Notes: generated from the letters alone by a model not told the origin. A stretch of 64,000 nt of DNA from Armatimonadota bacterium (GCA_020846535.1 JADLDR010000041.1:1-64000); one strand, 5' to 3'; shown: positions 17,752 through 27,652, numbered from the stretch's first letter. Numbers and translations are program-made.

Positions 17752-18738
17752 TTATCCCGCCACGCCTGCCGGAGCCGGATGGGACAGCCATACGGGGAAG
17801 TCCTGCCGGACGCGCTTGTGCCCGTTTTCCGGCTCGCAAGTGGCTTTGAGGGTAAAGAGGGTGATTTCCGGAGGGCAGTTGAGGCGGAAGGGAGCGCCCG
17901 TGCCGACGCCCCGGCAGACATAGAGAAGGGCTTCTCCGTCCTCGTACCAGCCTTCGATGTATTCGCAGGTGCCGATCCCTTCCTCCCTGGCTCCCATCGC
18001 CCGCGCCCCGCGGCCCTCGTACCAGCTCATCAGGGACTTCAGGCCGGGCAGGGCCACAAGGGTGCGCTGAGGCAGGAGGGGCAGCCCCACCTGGCCGCCG
18101 TGGGTATGACCGGAAAGCATCAGGACCGGACGGTGCGCCGCACGGGGGAGCATTTTCGGATTGTGAGAAAGTAAAATCGCTGCCCGGCTTTCGGGAAGAC
18201 TTACGAAGGTTTTCGCCAGGTCCGGCGTTCCGGCCATCAGGTCGTCCACTCCGGCGATCCACAGGCCGGGGGCCGCCTCGATGTTATCATTGATAAGCAC
18301 TCGGATGTTCCGGCTCTCCAGCGCCCGGATCACCCTTCCGGCCCCTTCCCAGTAGTCATGGTTCCCCAGAACCGCATAAATACCGCAGCGCGGTTTCAAC
18401 GCATCCAGTTCCGCCAGCCCGGCCTCCAGACAGTCGAAGTGGTATTCCACGTAATCGCCGGTCAGGACAACGATATCGGAATTCAGGGGAACCGCCGCCT
18501 TCATGATGCGGCAGATATCCTCCGGCTTCACATAGCGGCCCAGGTGGAAATCGGTCAGTTGCAGCACCTTCAGGCCGTCCAGGTCGAAAGGAAGGTGCTG
18601 CAACGGCACATCGTACCGGGAGACCTCCAGCCTCCGGCGCTCCAGCCAGTAGGCATCGATCAGGATTCCTGCCGCAAGAGCCGCCAGAGAGGACTGCCAC
18701 CAGGGGAAGGGTTTGCGGTTGTCGGGTTCAGAGGGCAT
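17752..18738 (-). CDS. Membrane-anchored calcineurin-like metallophosphoesterase
   Basis: A 328-residue YkuE-type phosphoesterase. A short N-terminal anchor (residues ~12-30) is followed by the full metal-binding set: LTDFHLG, LTGDYVEY, AVLGNHDYW, LLSHNP and GHTHGGQVG. Such enzymes hydrolyse phosphodiesters or lipid-linked phosphates at the cell envelope using two metal ions. The start follows AAGGAG by 5 nt. It is the intact relative of the broken gene at 460-1297, with which it shares the C-terminal NCPPEIT motif. The C-terminal tail beyond that motif is about 30 residues longer than the broken copy's. Confidence 0.85.
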   Translation of the reverse strand: MPSEPDNRKPFPWWQSSLAALAAGILIDAYWLERRRLEVSRYDVPLQHLPFDLDGLKVLQLTDFHLGRYVKPEDICRIMKAAVPLNSDIVVLTGDYVEYHFDCLEAGLAELDALKPRCGIYAVLGNHDYWEGAGRVIRALESRNIRVLINDNIEAAPGLWIAGVDDLMAGTPDLAKTFVSLPESRAAILLSHNPKMLPRAAHRPVLMLSGHTHGGQVGLPLLPQRTLVALPGLKSLMSWYEGRGARAMGAREEGIGTCEYIEGWYEDGEALLYVCRGVGTGAPFRLNCPPEITLFTLKATCEPENGHKRVRQDFPVWLSHPAPAGVAG

Positions 18739-18829
18739 AGTCGCTCCTTGGTAGGGGATAGGAGTCAGGATGTAGGGTATAGGGAGCGGACCGGCGGGGT
18801 GTGGGTTCTGCGGGAGGGAAATGCATACC

Positions 18830-20062
18830 TTATCCTTTCGTTCCGGCGCGCTGTTTTCGGTCCGTGCCTGCGAGTTGCATCAGCATGCCGAGGGCGATGA
18901 AAATAATGGAGACCAGGAAGATATAGCGCACGTCGTAGCCGTGGTGGCGGAAGTAGCTGATCATCCCGGCTCCGATGAAAGGGGCGATGACGCCGCGGAT
19001 TCCCAGGAGGCTGGAATGAAGAGCCTGGTACTGGGACGCCTTGTTCGGCTCGGAATAGTGGAGGATGCCATTGAAGTAGGACATCTCAATGCCTGCGTTA
19101 GTGATGCCTGCAATCACATAGGAGGGTGTCAGATGCCAGGGCTTGGTCGCCAGAAAATAGTTGACCGGGATCAGGATGTTCAGGAAAACATTGATCAGCA
19201 CGGCCTTCAGGGGGTTGTGGCGGTCCACGAACCGGCCCCAGTAGAGGTACGAGACCATCCAGAAGGCGGAGCTGATATTGTTGAGCAGCCCTACCTGCTG
19301 TGTGGTCATGTGGAGCCTGTCCACCTGAAAGATCGGGTAGAGAGGGCTGGTCAGCAGGTTTCCGAATCCGAAGGTGAAGACCGACATGGCGAACCAGCGG
19401 AAGGGAACGTTTTCCTTCAGGATGCGAACCGTGTTGGCGAGAAAATGAAAAGACTGCCGCCAGCACACGCGCTCTCCGACTGGCGGGCGCGTGCGGACCC
19501 GGCTGAAGCAGAGCGTGCCGACGACCCCAAAAAGCGCGCCGACCGGGAAGAGAATGCGGTAAGCGTCCTCGCTCTGGTTCAAGGCCCAGCCTGCCAGGGG
19601 CGCGACGAGGAGCGTGACAAGGGCCATCCGGCCCCGGCAATAGCTCATGATGCGCCCGCGGTACTCGTCCGGGTATACGTCGGCCATCACTGCGGCGTAG
19701 GCCGGAGAGGTGACGGTCGCGAATATCTGGGCCACTGAGACCAGGATCACGAAGGGCCAGGCGTGAGTGACGGCGACCATCAACAGGAGGCTGAAGCGGG
19801 CGGCCAGGGCGGGATAGATGACAAAGGGCAGCTTGTTTTGCCCCTCCATGACATGGGCATAGAAAAGGGCGAAGAGATTCCCGACAAAAGGGGCTGCCAT
19901 CATAAAAGCGATGGCCTGCTCGCTGGCATGGAGGCGGTCCCGGGCGATCAGACCCAGGAACGGAAAGATGGCGCTGATATAGACCCCGGCGAGAAACGAG
20001 GCGCGGGCATCCCACTCGTAAGCCTGGCGCGCCTCCTCCGGCACGCGGTTGGAGAAAAACAT
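18830..20062 (-). CDS. MFS transporter
   Basis: About 410 residues and 11-12 membrane segments. The start at 20062 (MFFSNRVPEEARQAYEW) has an AGGGAA site; the frame remains open to 20200 but that extension lacks a ribosome site and is not membrane-like. The helix 2-3 loop contact (PFVGNLFALFYAHVMEG) and the helix 4-5 loop (DVYPDEYRGRIMSYCRGR) identify it as MFS. It resembles sugar or oligosaccharide carriers that sit beside secreted hydrolases in this kind of genome. The substrate is unknown. A broken paralogue lies next upstream, and expression probably starts in the 200-bp gap between them. Confidence 0.75.
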   Translation of the reverse strand: MFFSNRVPEEARQAYEWDARASFLAGVYISAIFPFLGLIARDRLHASEQAIAFMMAAPFVGNLFALFYAHVMEGQNKLPFVIYPALAARFSLLLMVAVTHAWPFVILVSVAQIFATVTSPAYAAVMADVYPDEYRGRIMSYCRGRMALVTLLVAPLAGWALNQSEDAYRILFPVGALFGVVGTLCFSRVRTRPPVGERVCWRQSFHFLANTVRILKENVPFRWFAMSVFTFGFGNLLTSPLYPIFQVDRLHMTTQQVGLLNNISSAFWMVSYLYWGRFVDRHNPLKAVLINVFLNILIPVNYFLATKPWHLTPSYVIAGITNAGIEMSYFNGILHYSEPNKASQYQALHSSLLGIRGVIAPFIGAGMISYFRHHGYDVRYIFLVSIIFIALGMLMQLAGTDRKQRAGTKG

Positions 20063-20264
20063 CACGCTTCCCTGCTGCACACAGTCTGGAGGGCAGGCCA
20101 GAGCCGGACGCCCCCACTGTCCGCCCGCCGCCAAATCGAGGTTTTTCGGGGTAGTCAACGCTCCCTTTATACTATACGCTATATGGGGGATATTTACCAT
20201 TAGGGTGTAGTATGAACCGCGAAGGAGTAGCTGCCCCCTAATTCTGTTTTCTATCCCCTATTCC

Positions 20265-21581
20265 CTACACCCTCCCCCTTCCGCTGAGGGCGATCAGCAG
20301 GTCGCGCAGGGATGTGCGCTTTTCCTCCGGGATGTAGCGCAGCAGGAGAATGGAGGGGAGCCGGAGGATGCCGGTGAGGAGGAAGAGGAGGCGGTACTGG
20401 TCGAAGGGCAGTCCCCAGGCGGTGAACGAGCTTTCCTTGAGTAGGCCGGCGAGGTAGCCGCCGGCGGCAGGGGCGATAAAGGCGGCCACACCCATCACGG
20501 CGGAATAGAAGCCCACCACGTACACCTTTTCCTCGCTTTTGGGGAAGACCTCGTAAAAGAGGTTGTTGGCAGCCAGGCCGACGGCGGCGTTGACCAGGCC
20601 CGCGAGCAGAGCGGACGGGTAGAGGACGAGATAATTGTGTGGCGAAGCCCACAGATAGGACGCCTGGATGAGGCAGCTTATATAGAAGCCCAGCACGAAG
20701 ACCGTGCGGCTGGAATGCCTGTTCAGCAGTTTCCCCCACGGCTTGTAGGTGAGGAGCGAGAAGAGAGTGGAAACGCCGGTGATGACCCCGATCCTGTCCA
20801 GGGGGATGCCCAGGGTCTTCATCATAAAGACCTGCTGGAAGGGCAGGGAGACGTAGCTTGCCATGATCCAGACCACGTAGAAGAGGGTGAACCACATAAA
20901 CCCCGGGTAGCGGAACGGGACGGTGATCACCCCGTGCCAGGGCATCCGGGACGGTTCATCCTCGGAGCGGGTGACGTCCGGGATCCACCACAGCGCCCAC
21001 CCGCTGGCCGCGGAAGCGGCAGCGCCCAGGCTGAAGAGGACGGCGTAACCGGTATAGCCGGGAACGGCCTCCAGGAAGCGGCCCACCAGGTACATGGCGA
21101 CCAGGCCCACCGTGGAGGAAACGATGCTCCGGGTGGCGAGATAGGCGGCGGTGGAGCCGGAGGGAAGCAGGTTGGCGAACCAGGCGTTGAAAAGAGGGCT
21201 GCCAAGGGCAGCGGCGCAGCTTGCCAGGCCGACCAGGGCCACCAGGGCCGTCACGCGGTGGGCCTCCGGCGCGAGCAGGGGGATCAACAGCATGCCCCCC
21301 AGCAGCAGGCCGCTCGCGATGCGGGCGAAGATCACCACCCTCTTACCGTGCCGGAGCCGGGCCGTCCAGCCTGCGGTAAGGAGCTGGAGTATCTGGGCGA
21401 TATTCGGAATGGCGGCCAGGTAGCCGATCTACTGGTCGCTGGCCTTCAAGTATTTGGTGTAGAAGGCCGCAAACCCCAGGCCCTGCGCCAGGTGCGCCTG
21501 AAGGGTGGAGAAGGCCACATCCACATTCAGGAGTTTAAGGCCGCGGTTTCGATCTTCCTCATTGAGAATCAAGCGACACAT
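20265..21581 (-). pseudogene. MFS transporter interrupted by a nonsense codon
   Basis: A single continuous frame from ATG 21581 to 20265 would encode about 438 residues of MFS transporter. It is interrupted only by TAG at 21429-21431: ...FYTKYLKASDQ, stop, IGYLAAIPNIAQILQL... The segment before the stop holds helix 1, and that after it holds the other helices. A CAG-to-TAG change would explain it. The start lies 5 bp after the stop of the broken sialidase-like gene, as in an operon. Readthrough or an internal start (ATG/GTG near 21338) might yield a truncated product, but the loss of helix 1 makes transport unlikely. A sequencing error at one base cannot be excluded. Confidence 0.75.
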
Positions 21582-21586
21582 CCCTT

Positions 21587-22542
21587 CTACGGCTTCCAGA
21601 GGACGAGAGCGACGCCTTTGCTGAGGTAGTGGCCGTTGCAGGTGAGGATGAAGCCGTCGCCGAGGAGGGCGGAACAGAGGTGTGAGGAGGTACGGGTGAT
21701 AGCGGCCCGCTTCATATAACACCCGGAGGGGCGACCAGGTTCTGCCGTCATCTTCCGATAAGGAAATGCCCAGCCCCTCCGGCTATCGTCGAATTCGGCG
21801 TCCTCGGTGAGGTCCACATAATAGCGCGGCGGGATCGTCAGGCGGTGGGCCGACACGAGCCGTCCGTTTTCAGCCCGCACAAGCGACCCTTCGCTGGAGC
21901 CGGCCATATAATCTTTGCCCTCGTGCCGGACAGCGAGATTCCATTCGTCGGGCTTGATCTCCCTGCCCCAGGTGCGCCCCCCGCCCTCCGACCACCGGAT
22001 GCGGTTCTCGAAAAGCGCGGCGTACCGGGGCTGATGGCGGGGATAGCCGTACCCGATTTCCGCCACCCGGACAGGCAGGCCGGTTTCCACCAGTGGGTTC
22101 CCCTCCACGCTCCAGCCCAGCCCGTCATCGGCAGGGGGAACCGGCACGCGCTCCGGCCAGGTCCGCCCGTAATCGTGGCTGAAGAACCGTTCTCCGGAGG
22201 CGGTCGCTCCGACGGCCACCTGGAATGAAAGGCAGCCGTCTCCCAGATAGGCTAGCATCATCGGCCTGCCGTTCACATCCTCCGAACCTGACGGAACGCA
22301 CTCCAGGTCTCTCCCCGGTCGGCGCTGATGGCGACGACGGGCCGGAATTCGCTGGGGTTCTCCGCACTTGCCAACAGGAGAATCTCCCCGTTATCCATCT
22401 GCGCCACCCCGAAAGGCACACAGCGCATCACTCCGGGCGCGTGCAGGAAGCGGACGGAGCCAGACCGCTCGATCCATCCGCCCTGTCCACCCCCCTAGCA
22501 GGCCGGATGGGGCATCCAGCCTTCGGTGGGTCGGTTGTTCAT
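21587..22542 (-). pseudogene. BNR/sialidase-like protein, frameshifted
   Basis: The 21587-22276 frame encodes a beta-propeller-like protein with repeated Asp-box-type motifs (SHDYGRTWPERV, SEGGGRTWGREI). The same protein continues upstream in another frame (VAISADRGETWSAFRQV, MDNGEILLLASAE), joined near 22282 by what looks like a one-base deletion. Still farther upstream the frame runs back to ~22490 with no start codon before a stop; a possible original start, MNNRPTEGWMPHP, lies in a third frame at 22540-22542 next to a run of six G. Family: sialidase/BNR-repeat exo-glycosidase-like. The N-terminal limit is uncertain. Confidence 0.65.
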
Positions 22543-22569
22543 ACGGATCGGTCCCTTATTAAATAATGG

Positions 22570-23694
22570 TTATGGATAAGATAGCGAGCCGCCTGCAGTC
22601 TTCTTGGGATCGGCCAGCGCCCGGTATCGCAGGAGGCGGGCGACGCCTTGCAGCCGGTAGGAGTCTTTTTCCTTGAAAAGCGTAAAGGCGTGTTCCGCAT
22701 CCCGGTAGAGCGCCTGGCCGGTCTCTTTAGGAACGCGGGGCGCGAGAATGAGCCAGTAGTAAGCAGAATAGGGCATGTAGGTGCCGCCCTTGCCCTCCCC
22801 GGCCACGGTATCGGCCCACGTCCCGTCCGGACGCTTCACTTTTTGCAGCCAGGTCTGCGCGAACCGGCTCATGTCGCGGGCGTTAAAGACGATGCGGTCC
22901 CGGGCGCACAGGGCGGCGAAGGTGACATTGGCTCCTGCGTGGGAGATATCCTCGCTGTCGGGGCCGTCTTCGGTTTCCCGCGGCCAGTAGGCCCAGTCAT
23001 AGAGATCGGGAGAAGGCCGGCGGAGGCGGTTCTTGAAATAGCGGGCCAGGCGGGAGGCTTTGTCCCGGTAGGCTCCGGAACCGGTGGCCCGGCTCATCTC
23101 CAGCAGGACGATTCCCAGCGAGTTCTGCTGGTTGGTGGGCAGGACAGCCTTCAGGTGCGCCCCGGTATAGAAACCCTCACCCTTCCCGGGGCCTTCCTGC
23201 CAGTAGAGATCGGCATCCCGGATAGATTCCTCGATCCGGGCGCGGTATTCCTCCGCTTTCGCCCCGAATTCGGTCTGAAGAGATTTATCTTTCTTTACGA
23301 CCCGCACAAACTCCGCAGGGGCAACCAGGATCATGCCGGTATGGACGATCCAGACATGCCACCTGCCTTCCGAGTATTCGGTGGATCCCCAGCCTGTCAG
23401 CGGCCTGCCCGCATAGGCGTCCGCCCGGCCCAGGATATCGTCCCGGTTCTTCAGCATCCGGTCGAAATGGGCCGTCAGGCGGCGCAGGTAGTCGCGGTCG
23501 CGGGTGGCGTGGAACATATCCATATAGGCCATCAGGATATAGCTTTCCCCCCAGGCCAGCGTGCCGCCGTTGGCGGCCTCGGAATAGCCTTTGCCCCCGT
23601 TGAGGGCGGCATCGAGCCTGTCGAACTCCGCTTTCATCTCCGGCGCGGGCGCTGCCGCGCTGAAAAGGGCCATCATCAATATAAGTAAAGGCAT
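22570..23694 (-). CDS. Secreted alpha/alpha-barrel protein, glycosidase/epimerase-like
   Basis: A 374-residue protein with a signal peptide (MPLLILMMALFSAAAPAP) and an AGGAGG ribosome site directly upstream. Repeated helical hairpins (AWGESYILMAYMDMFHATRD, NSLGIVLLEMSRATG, YSAYYWLILAPRV) suggest an (alpha/alpha)-barrel like those of glucuronyl hydrolases, D-glucuronyl C5-epimerases and unsaturated uronate enzymes. I cannot place it in a numbered family. It is separated by only 27 bp from the broken sialidase-like gene, so it was probably the head of a five-gene carbohydrate operon running down to 17752. Confidence 0.55.
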   Translation of the reverse strand: MPLLILMMALFSAAAPAPEMKAEFDRLDAALNGGKGYSEAANGGTLAWGESYILMAYMDMFHATRDRDYLRRLTAHFDRMLKNRDDILGRADAYAGRPLTGWGSTEYSEGRWHVWIVHTGMILVAPAEFVRVVKKDKSLQTEFGAKAEEYRARIEESIRDADLYWQEGPGKGEGFYTGAHLKAVLPTNQQNSLGIVLLEMSRATGSGAYRDKASRLARYFKNRLRRPSPDLYDWAYWPRETEDGPDSEDISHAGANVTFAALCARDRIVFNARDMSRFAQTWLQKVKRPDGTWADTVAGEGKGGTYMPYSAYYWLILAPRVPKETGQALYRDAEHAFTLFKEKDSYRLQGVARLLRYRALADPKKTAGGSLSYP

Positions 23695-23765
23695 TTTTCC
23701 TCCTCATGGCTCTGACTCCGTTCGATAAGACCAACGCTCCTCCGGGCATGGCGAAAAAGCCCTAT

Positions 23766-23886
23766 CGATTAGGTCTGCGAGGGCGAAGCCCGAAGCAATC
23801 TCCAGAGTAGCGCCCATGTGCAGAGCCTTCGTCATTTGGCACGCTGGAGATTGCCGCAAAGCTAAAGCTCCTCGCAGGCCTAATCG
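23766..23886. repeat. Palindromic MITE-like repeat, CAATCTCCAG family
   Basis: A long imperfect inverted repeat. The left arm CGATTAGGTCTGCGAGG ... GCAATCTCCAG mirrors a right arm beginning CTGGAGATTGC and ending CCTCGCAGGCCTAATCG. It is about 121 bp long, fills much of the gap between divergently placed genes 22570-23694 and 23972-25291, and has no coding potential. A related element with the same inner core lies at 56738-56845. Confidence 0.7.
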
Positions 23887-23971
23887 ACTACGGCTGCTGC
23901 TTGGTTGTGTTACGGCTTCATCGCTGTGTTCCTCGCAGGCTGCATTGACTCCTGACACTCCGGCACAAATA

Positions 23972-25291
23972 TTACCGCCAGGCATTGGCTCCGGTTCCGC
24001 GCAAAGAGGCCCAGGGGGTCATGCGGCGGGGGTCGCCGGACCAGAGGCGGTCAGCGGCCCAGGGGAGCGGGCGGGGCGGCCCGGCGCATTCCAGGCGGAT
24101 CACGGGAAAGAGGGGCGTGGGCGGCTCTGCGGGCAGGTCGCGCAGATGGAGACAATCCCCGGCCTGCTCAAAGGGAATCTCCTGTCCGGTGGTCAGCAAG
24201 ACGGCTCGCTTCACCGCTGTCTCCAGGCCGCTCAGAGTGAGAGCGCCCTGCCCGTCCCAGAAGCGGATAATCAGATAGAGGTTATTTGCCTTTTGGGTTT
24301 GGCGGCCATAGGTGATGAATTCGCACACCTCGCCCGCCTCGGAGCCGTAGATAGCCTCCCCGTGTACGCGCATCCATGCCCCGATTTGCTCCGTCCGCAG
24401 GGTGAATTCCTCCGGCAGACGCCCCTCGGCATCGGGGCCGACATTGAGGAGGAGGTTGCCTCCCTTGCCGGCCGCTTCTACCAGCATATCGAGCAGCACA
24501 TCGGCAGGCCTCCATCTTTCCCCGGCGGTATAGCCCCAGAGCCGCCATGTGCTGACCTGGCAGGACTCCCACAGACGGCCCGATTCGGCGGTGATGTAGT
24601 GCTCAGGAGTGCTGAAATCGCCCAGCGACCGGGATTCTCCCGCCGATTCCGCCGCGGGGGAGGTGGGGGAGGCGGCGCGGTCGAGCCGGTTGTTCACCAG
24701 GATGCCCGGCTGGAGCGAGCGGATCGTGGCGACCAGTTCCTCGGCCCGCCAGTCCCCGGCGGAATGGGGCCAGGCCCCGTCGAACCAGAAGATGTCGATA
24801 GGGCCGTAATCGCTCAGCAGCTCGCACACCTGGGCATGGATGTAATCGCAAAAAACTGTCCATCCCTGCGGGTCGTACTCCGGCCCCTCCCAGTAGGCGG
24901 GGATGCGCCAGTCCGCCAGGGAATAGTAGAGGCCCACCCGCAGCCCGGCGGTGCGGAAGGCGTCCGTATATTCCTGAACGAAATCCCGGCCCGGGGCCTG
25001 CCGGGCGCTGGTGTAGTCGGTTGCCTTCGATCCCCAGAGGCAGTAGCCGTCATGGTGGCGTGTGGTGAGTACCGCGTAGCGCATCCCGGCGTTTTTCGCC
25101 GTTTCCGCCCATCTTGCCGGGTCATAGCCCTGCGGGTTCCAGGCGCAGGCCCGCCGTTCGTAGTCTCGCGGGTCCAGGTGTTCGCGGAAGAGTACCTGCT
25201 CCCCGCGCCCGTAGGCGGCGTAAGGCCCCCAGTGAACGAACATCCCAAAGCGGGCCTCGGGAAACCACTGCCAGTGTGCGGGCAGGCGCAT
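23972..25291 (-). CDS. Alpha-L-fucosidase, GH29
   Basis: A 439-residue GH29 enzyme. Hallmarks are FGMFVHWGPYAAYG near the start, LTTRHHDGYCLW (His79-His80), and the nucleophile in IDIFWFDGAWP (Asp171). A C-terminal beta-domain begins near residue 330. GH29 enzymes release alpha-linked L-fucose by a retaining mechanism. No signal peptide is seen, so it is probably intracellular and acts on imported oligosaccharides. A good ribosome site (GGAGGTTA) precedes the ATG. The upstream neighbours are a sugar-binding protein and permease on the same strand 123 bp away, which fits uptake followed by cleavage. Confidence 0.9.
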   Translation of the reverse strand: MRLPAHWQWFPEARFGMFVHWGPYAAYGRGEQVLFREHLDPRDYERRACAWNPQGYDPARWAETAKNAGMRYAVLTTRHHDGYCLWGSKATDYTSARQAPGRDFVQEYTDAFRTAGLRVGLYYSLADWRIPAYWEGPEYDPQGWTVFCDYIHAQVCELLSDYGPIDIFWFDGAWPHSAGDWRAEELVATIRSLQPGILVNNRLDRAASPTSPAAESAGESRSLGDFSTPEHYITAESGRLWESCQVSTWRLWGYTAGERWRPADVLLDMLVEAAGKGGNLLLNVGPDAEGRLPEEFTLRTEQIGAWMRVHGEAIYGSEAGEVCEFITYGRQTQKANNLYLIIRFWDGQGALTLSGLETAVKRAVLLTTGQEIPFEQAGDCLHLRDLPAEPPTPLFPVIRLECAGPPRPLPWAADRLWSGDPRRMTPWASLRGTGANAWR

Positions 25292-25311
25292 CGTGTAACC
25301 TCCTCAAGTTT

Positions 25312-25325
25312 AGAACGAATGTTCT
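25312..25325. promoter_or_regulatory. Palindromic operator candidate upstream of the fucosidase
   Basis: AGAACGAATGTTCT has a 5-bp perfect stem around GAAT and sits 20 bp before the fucosidase start. It fits the core of the Gram-positive-type LexA box (GAAC-N4-GTTC), but a sugar regulator is at least as likely. The short site could also be chance. Confidence 0.35.
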
Positions 25326-25414
25326 CGAAACGACCGGATATGACTTCTCTGTAGAACCGACAGATCCCTTTCCTGCTGCCCTGCAAACCCACCGCCAGCA
25401 GCCCTTTTATATCT

Positions 25415-26713
25415 CTATCGCGCATAGAGCCTCATCTGCTCCTCCACCTGCTTCTGCACGAAAGCCAGGGCTTCTTCGGGGGTTTTACGCCCGCTGAGAA
25501 CCATGTCAGACTGGCCGTAGAGGAGGGACTGATAGTACTGGGTGACCGGCAGGGAGGGGAAGTAGCGGGGGTGCGGGCCGTTGGCGATGTTTTTCAGGAT
25601 ATAGCCGAGGACTTCCCTCTGTCGGGAGCCTTGAGTCAGGCGAGGAGAGTTCAGGAGGGAGCGGAGGGTCGGCAGGTTGTTCATGCCTGCGGCGTATTCC
25701 TCCTGCTGGGTGGGCTGCTCCAGCCAGCGGATGAACTTCCACGCCTCCTCCGGGTGGGCGGCCTCAGAGGGGATCATCATCACATCGCCGGACTGCATGG
25801 AGACGGAGCCGCGCTTTGCCAGACGCTTCGGGTAAGGGACGGGGGCCACACCATAGTCGAGGCCGGGAGCGTACTGCTGGATGTGCATGGCGGTCCATTC
25901 GCCGTCCAGCTTCATCGCGATCCGGCCTGCAAAGAAGGGGTTGAAGGCGCTTTCAGAATTGCCGGCGCTGGCGTTGAAGCGGTTGATGGCGGTGTAGCCT
26001 CCCAGCCGGTCGGCGAGCTGCCGAAACCAGCGGAAAGCGGCGACATTCTCCCGGGTGGAGGCGGTGATGCGTCCGGCGGCTTCGTCATAGAATCCTCCGC
26101 CCATATTGAAGGTGAGGGCGATGATATCGGGAAGCTGCATGCCCTGCACCCGGATATTGCCCTTCTCATCCTTTTGCGTGAGCCGGACGGCGAGGGCGGC
26201 CATCTCCTCCAGGGTTCGGGGAGGGCGCTCCGGGTCCAGCCCCGCCTTGCGGAAGACGGCCTTGTTCCAGTAGAGGGCCGAGGTGTCCCGGGTGACCGGC
26301 ATGGCATAAATCTTACCGCGGTAGCTTCCCTGCGCGATGGCGGCGGGGAGAAAGTCTTCTGCCGTGAAGCCGCTCTGGCGGAAGTAATCGTCCAGGGAGC
26401 GGGCCGCGCCATTGGCGGCAAGGGGACCGACCAGTTGAGTGCCGTAGAAATAGAAGAGATCGGGCGGCGTTCCGGCAAGGATCGCGCGGAGGGCGCGCCC
26501 CTCGTCCAGAGCGCCCACATTCCTGATCCTCAGACCCGGGTTTTCCTTGCGGTAGCGGGCGAGGAGCTTTTTGAAGGCCCTTTCCTCCATGCCGGTGGGG
26601 GCGGACCAGATGGTGAGAGTTCTCACGCCGGGCCTGTTTGCCTCCGGGGGGTTGCCTCTGAGGAGGTAGGCCAGGGCGATCAGGGCGAGCAAAGACAGGA
26701 GAATGCGTCCCAT
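25415..26713 (-). CDS. ABC transporter sugar-binding protein
   Basis: A 432-residue family-1 solute-binding protein. An N-terminal signal/anchor (residues 1-18) has no lipobox cysteine. The mature start (LTIWSAPTGMEERAFKKLL) and the lobe motifs (GTPPDLFYFYG, YAMPVTRDTSALYWNKAVF) are typical of extracellular sugar-binding proteins. It starts 3 nt after the permease stop, so the two form one unit. It should capture an oligosaccharide or monosaccharide in the periplasm; with the adjacent GH29 gene, a fucosylated sugar is a reasonable guess but not shown. Confidence 0.85.
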   Translation of the reverse strand: MGRILLSLLALIALAYLLRGNPPEANRPGVRTLTIWSAPTGMEERAFKKLLARYRKENPGLRIRNVGALDEGRALRAILAGTPPDLFYFYGTQLVGPLAANGAARSLDDYFRQSGFTAEDFLPAAIAQGSYRGKIYAMPVTRDTSALYWNKAVFRKAGLDPERPPRTLEEMAALAVRLTQKDEKGNIRVQGMQLPDIIALTFNMGGGFYDEAAGRITASTRENVAAFRWFRQLADRLGGYTAINRFNASAGNSESAFNPFFAGRIAMKLDGEWTAMHIQQYAPGLDYGVAPVPYPKRLAKRGSVSMQSGDVMMIPSEAAHPEEAWKFIRWLEQPTQQEEYAAGMNNLPTLRSLLNSPRLTQGSRQREVLGYILKNIANGPHPRYFPSLPVTQYYQSLLYGQSDMVLSGRKTPEEALAFVQKQVEEQMRLYAR

Positions 26714-26716
26714 CGT

Positions 26717-27556
26717 TCAACCTTTCATGCCGGTCAGGGTGATACCCTGGATAAAGGTGCGCTGGGCCAGGAAGAAAATGATGACCATCGGCAGGCTGAG
26801 GACTGTGGCGGCGGCCATCAGCAGGTTCCACTGCTGAGAATGCCGGCCCATGAAGGCGGTCAGACCGATGGCGAGGGTATACATCGAATCGTCGTTGAGG
26901 TAGACCAGAGGCCCCATAAAATCCATCCAGGCCCCCATGAAGGAGAAGAGGGCGATGGTCGCCAGGGCGGGCTTCGAAAGAGGGGCGATGATGCGCCAGA
27001 AGATGCCCCACTCCCCGCACCCATCGATCCGGGCGGCGTCGGAAAGCTCCTGCGGGATGGTCAGGAAGAACTGGCGCAGGAGGAAGATCGAGAAGGCGCT
27101 GCCGAAGAAGGCGGGGACGATGAGGGGCTTGTAGGTTCCCGTCCAGCCCCAGTTGCGGAAAAGGACGAAGACCGGCAGCATGGTCACCTGGTAGGGCAGC
27201 ATAATGGTCGCCAGCATCAGGTAGAAAAAGAACTCTCGCCCGCGCCACCTGAGCCGGGAGAAGCCATAGGCGGGCAGGGCGGAGGAAAGCACCGTTCCCG
27301 TCACGGTCATCAGGGCGATGAAGAGGGTGTTTCTCAGGTAGCGCCAGAAGGGAAAGGAGGCCAGGGCCAGCGGATAGTTTTTCCAGAGCGCGGGGTCGGG
27401 AATCCAGCGGGGCGTCGGGGTAAAAATCTGGGTGTCGGGCTTGAGGGAGGTGGAGACCATCCAGGCGAACGGGGCCAGGAAGACGACCGCCAGGGCGTTC
27501 AACACGAGGAAATAGAGCGTGGTCTGCCAGACGGATCCTCCGGTGCGTCCTTCCAT
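26717..27556 (-). CDS. MalG-like ABC sugar permease
   Basis: A 279-residue six-helix inner-membrane protein with the EAA loop (QELSDAARIDGCGEWGIFWRIIAPL) and the usual C-terminus (FIQGITLTGMKG). It is of standard MalG length, with a ~40-residue TM1-TM2 loop. The MalF partner normally encoded just upstream is absent: the 90 bp upstream lead straight into an IS remnant. No ribosome site is evident at the ATG and the frame stays open upstream, so the true start could be a little earlier. No ATPase gene is in the window; a shared MsmK/UgpC-type ATPase elsewhere is the usual solution. Confidence 0.85.
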   Translation of the reverse strand: MEGRTGGSVWQTTLYFLVLNALAVVFLAPFAWMVSTSLKPDTQIFTPTPRWIPDPALWKNYPLALASFPFWRYLRNTLFIALMTVTGTVLSSALPAYGFSRLRWRGREFFFYLMLATIMLPYQVTMLPVFVLFRNWGWTGTYKPLIVPAFFGSAFSIFLLRQFFLTIPQELSDAARIDGCGEWGIFWRIIAPLSKPALATIALFSFMGAWMDFMGPLVYLNDDSMYTLAIGLTAFMGRHSQQWNLLMAAATVLSLPMVIIFFLAQRTFIQGITLTGMKG

Positions 27557-27652
27557 AGAAAATACGGCCAGGAGACTGTTCGCCTTCAGACGACAGAGGA
27601 AGGGCCGCAGACCCTTCGGGCCTGCCCCTCCCCTGGCCTCCTCCTTTCTTTT

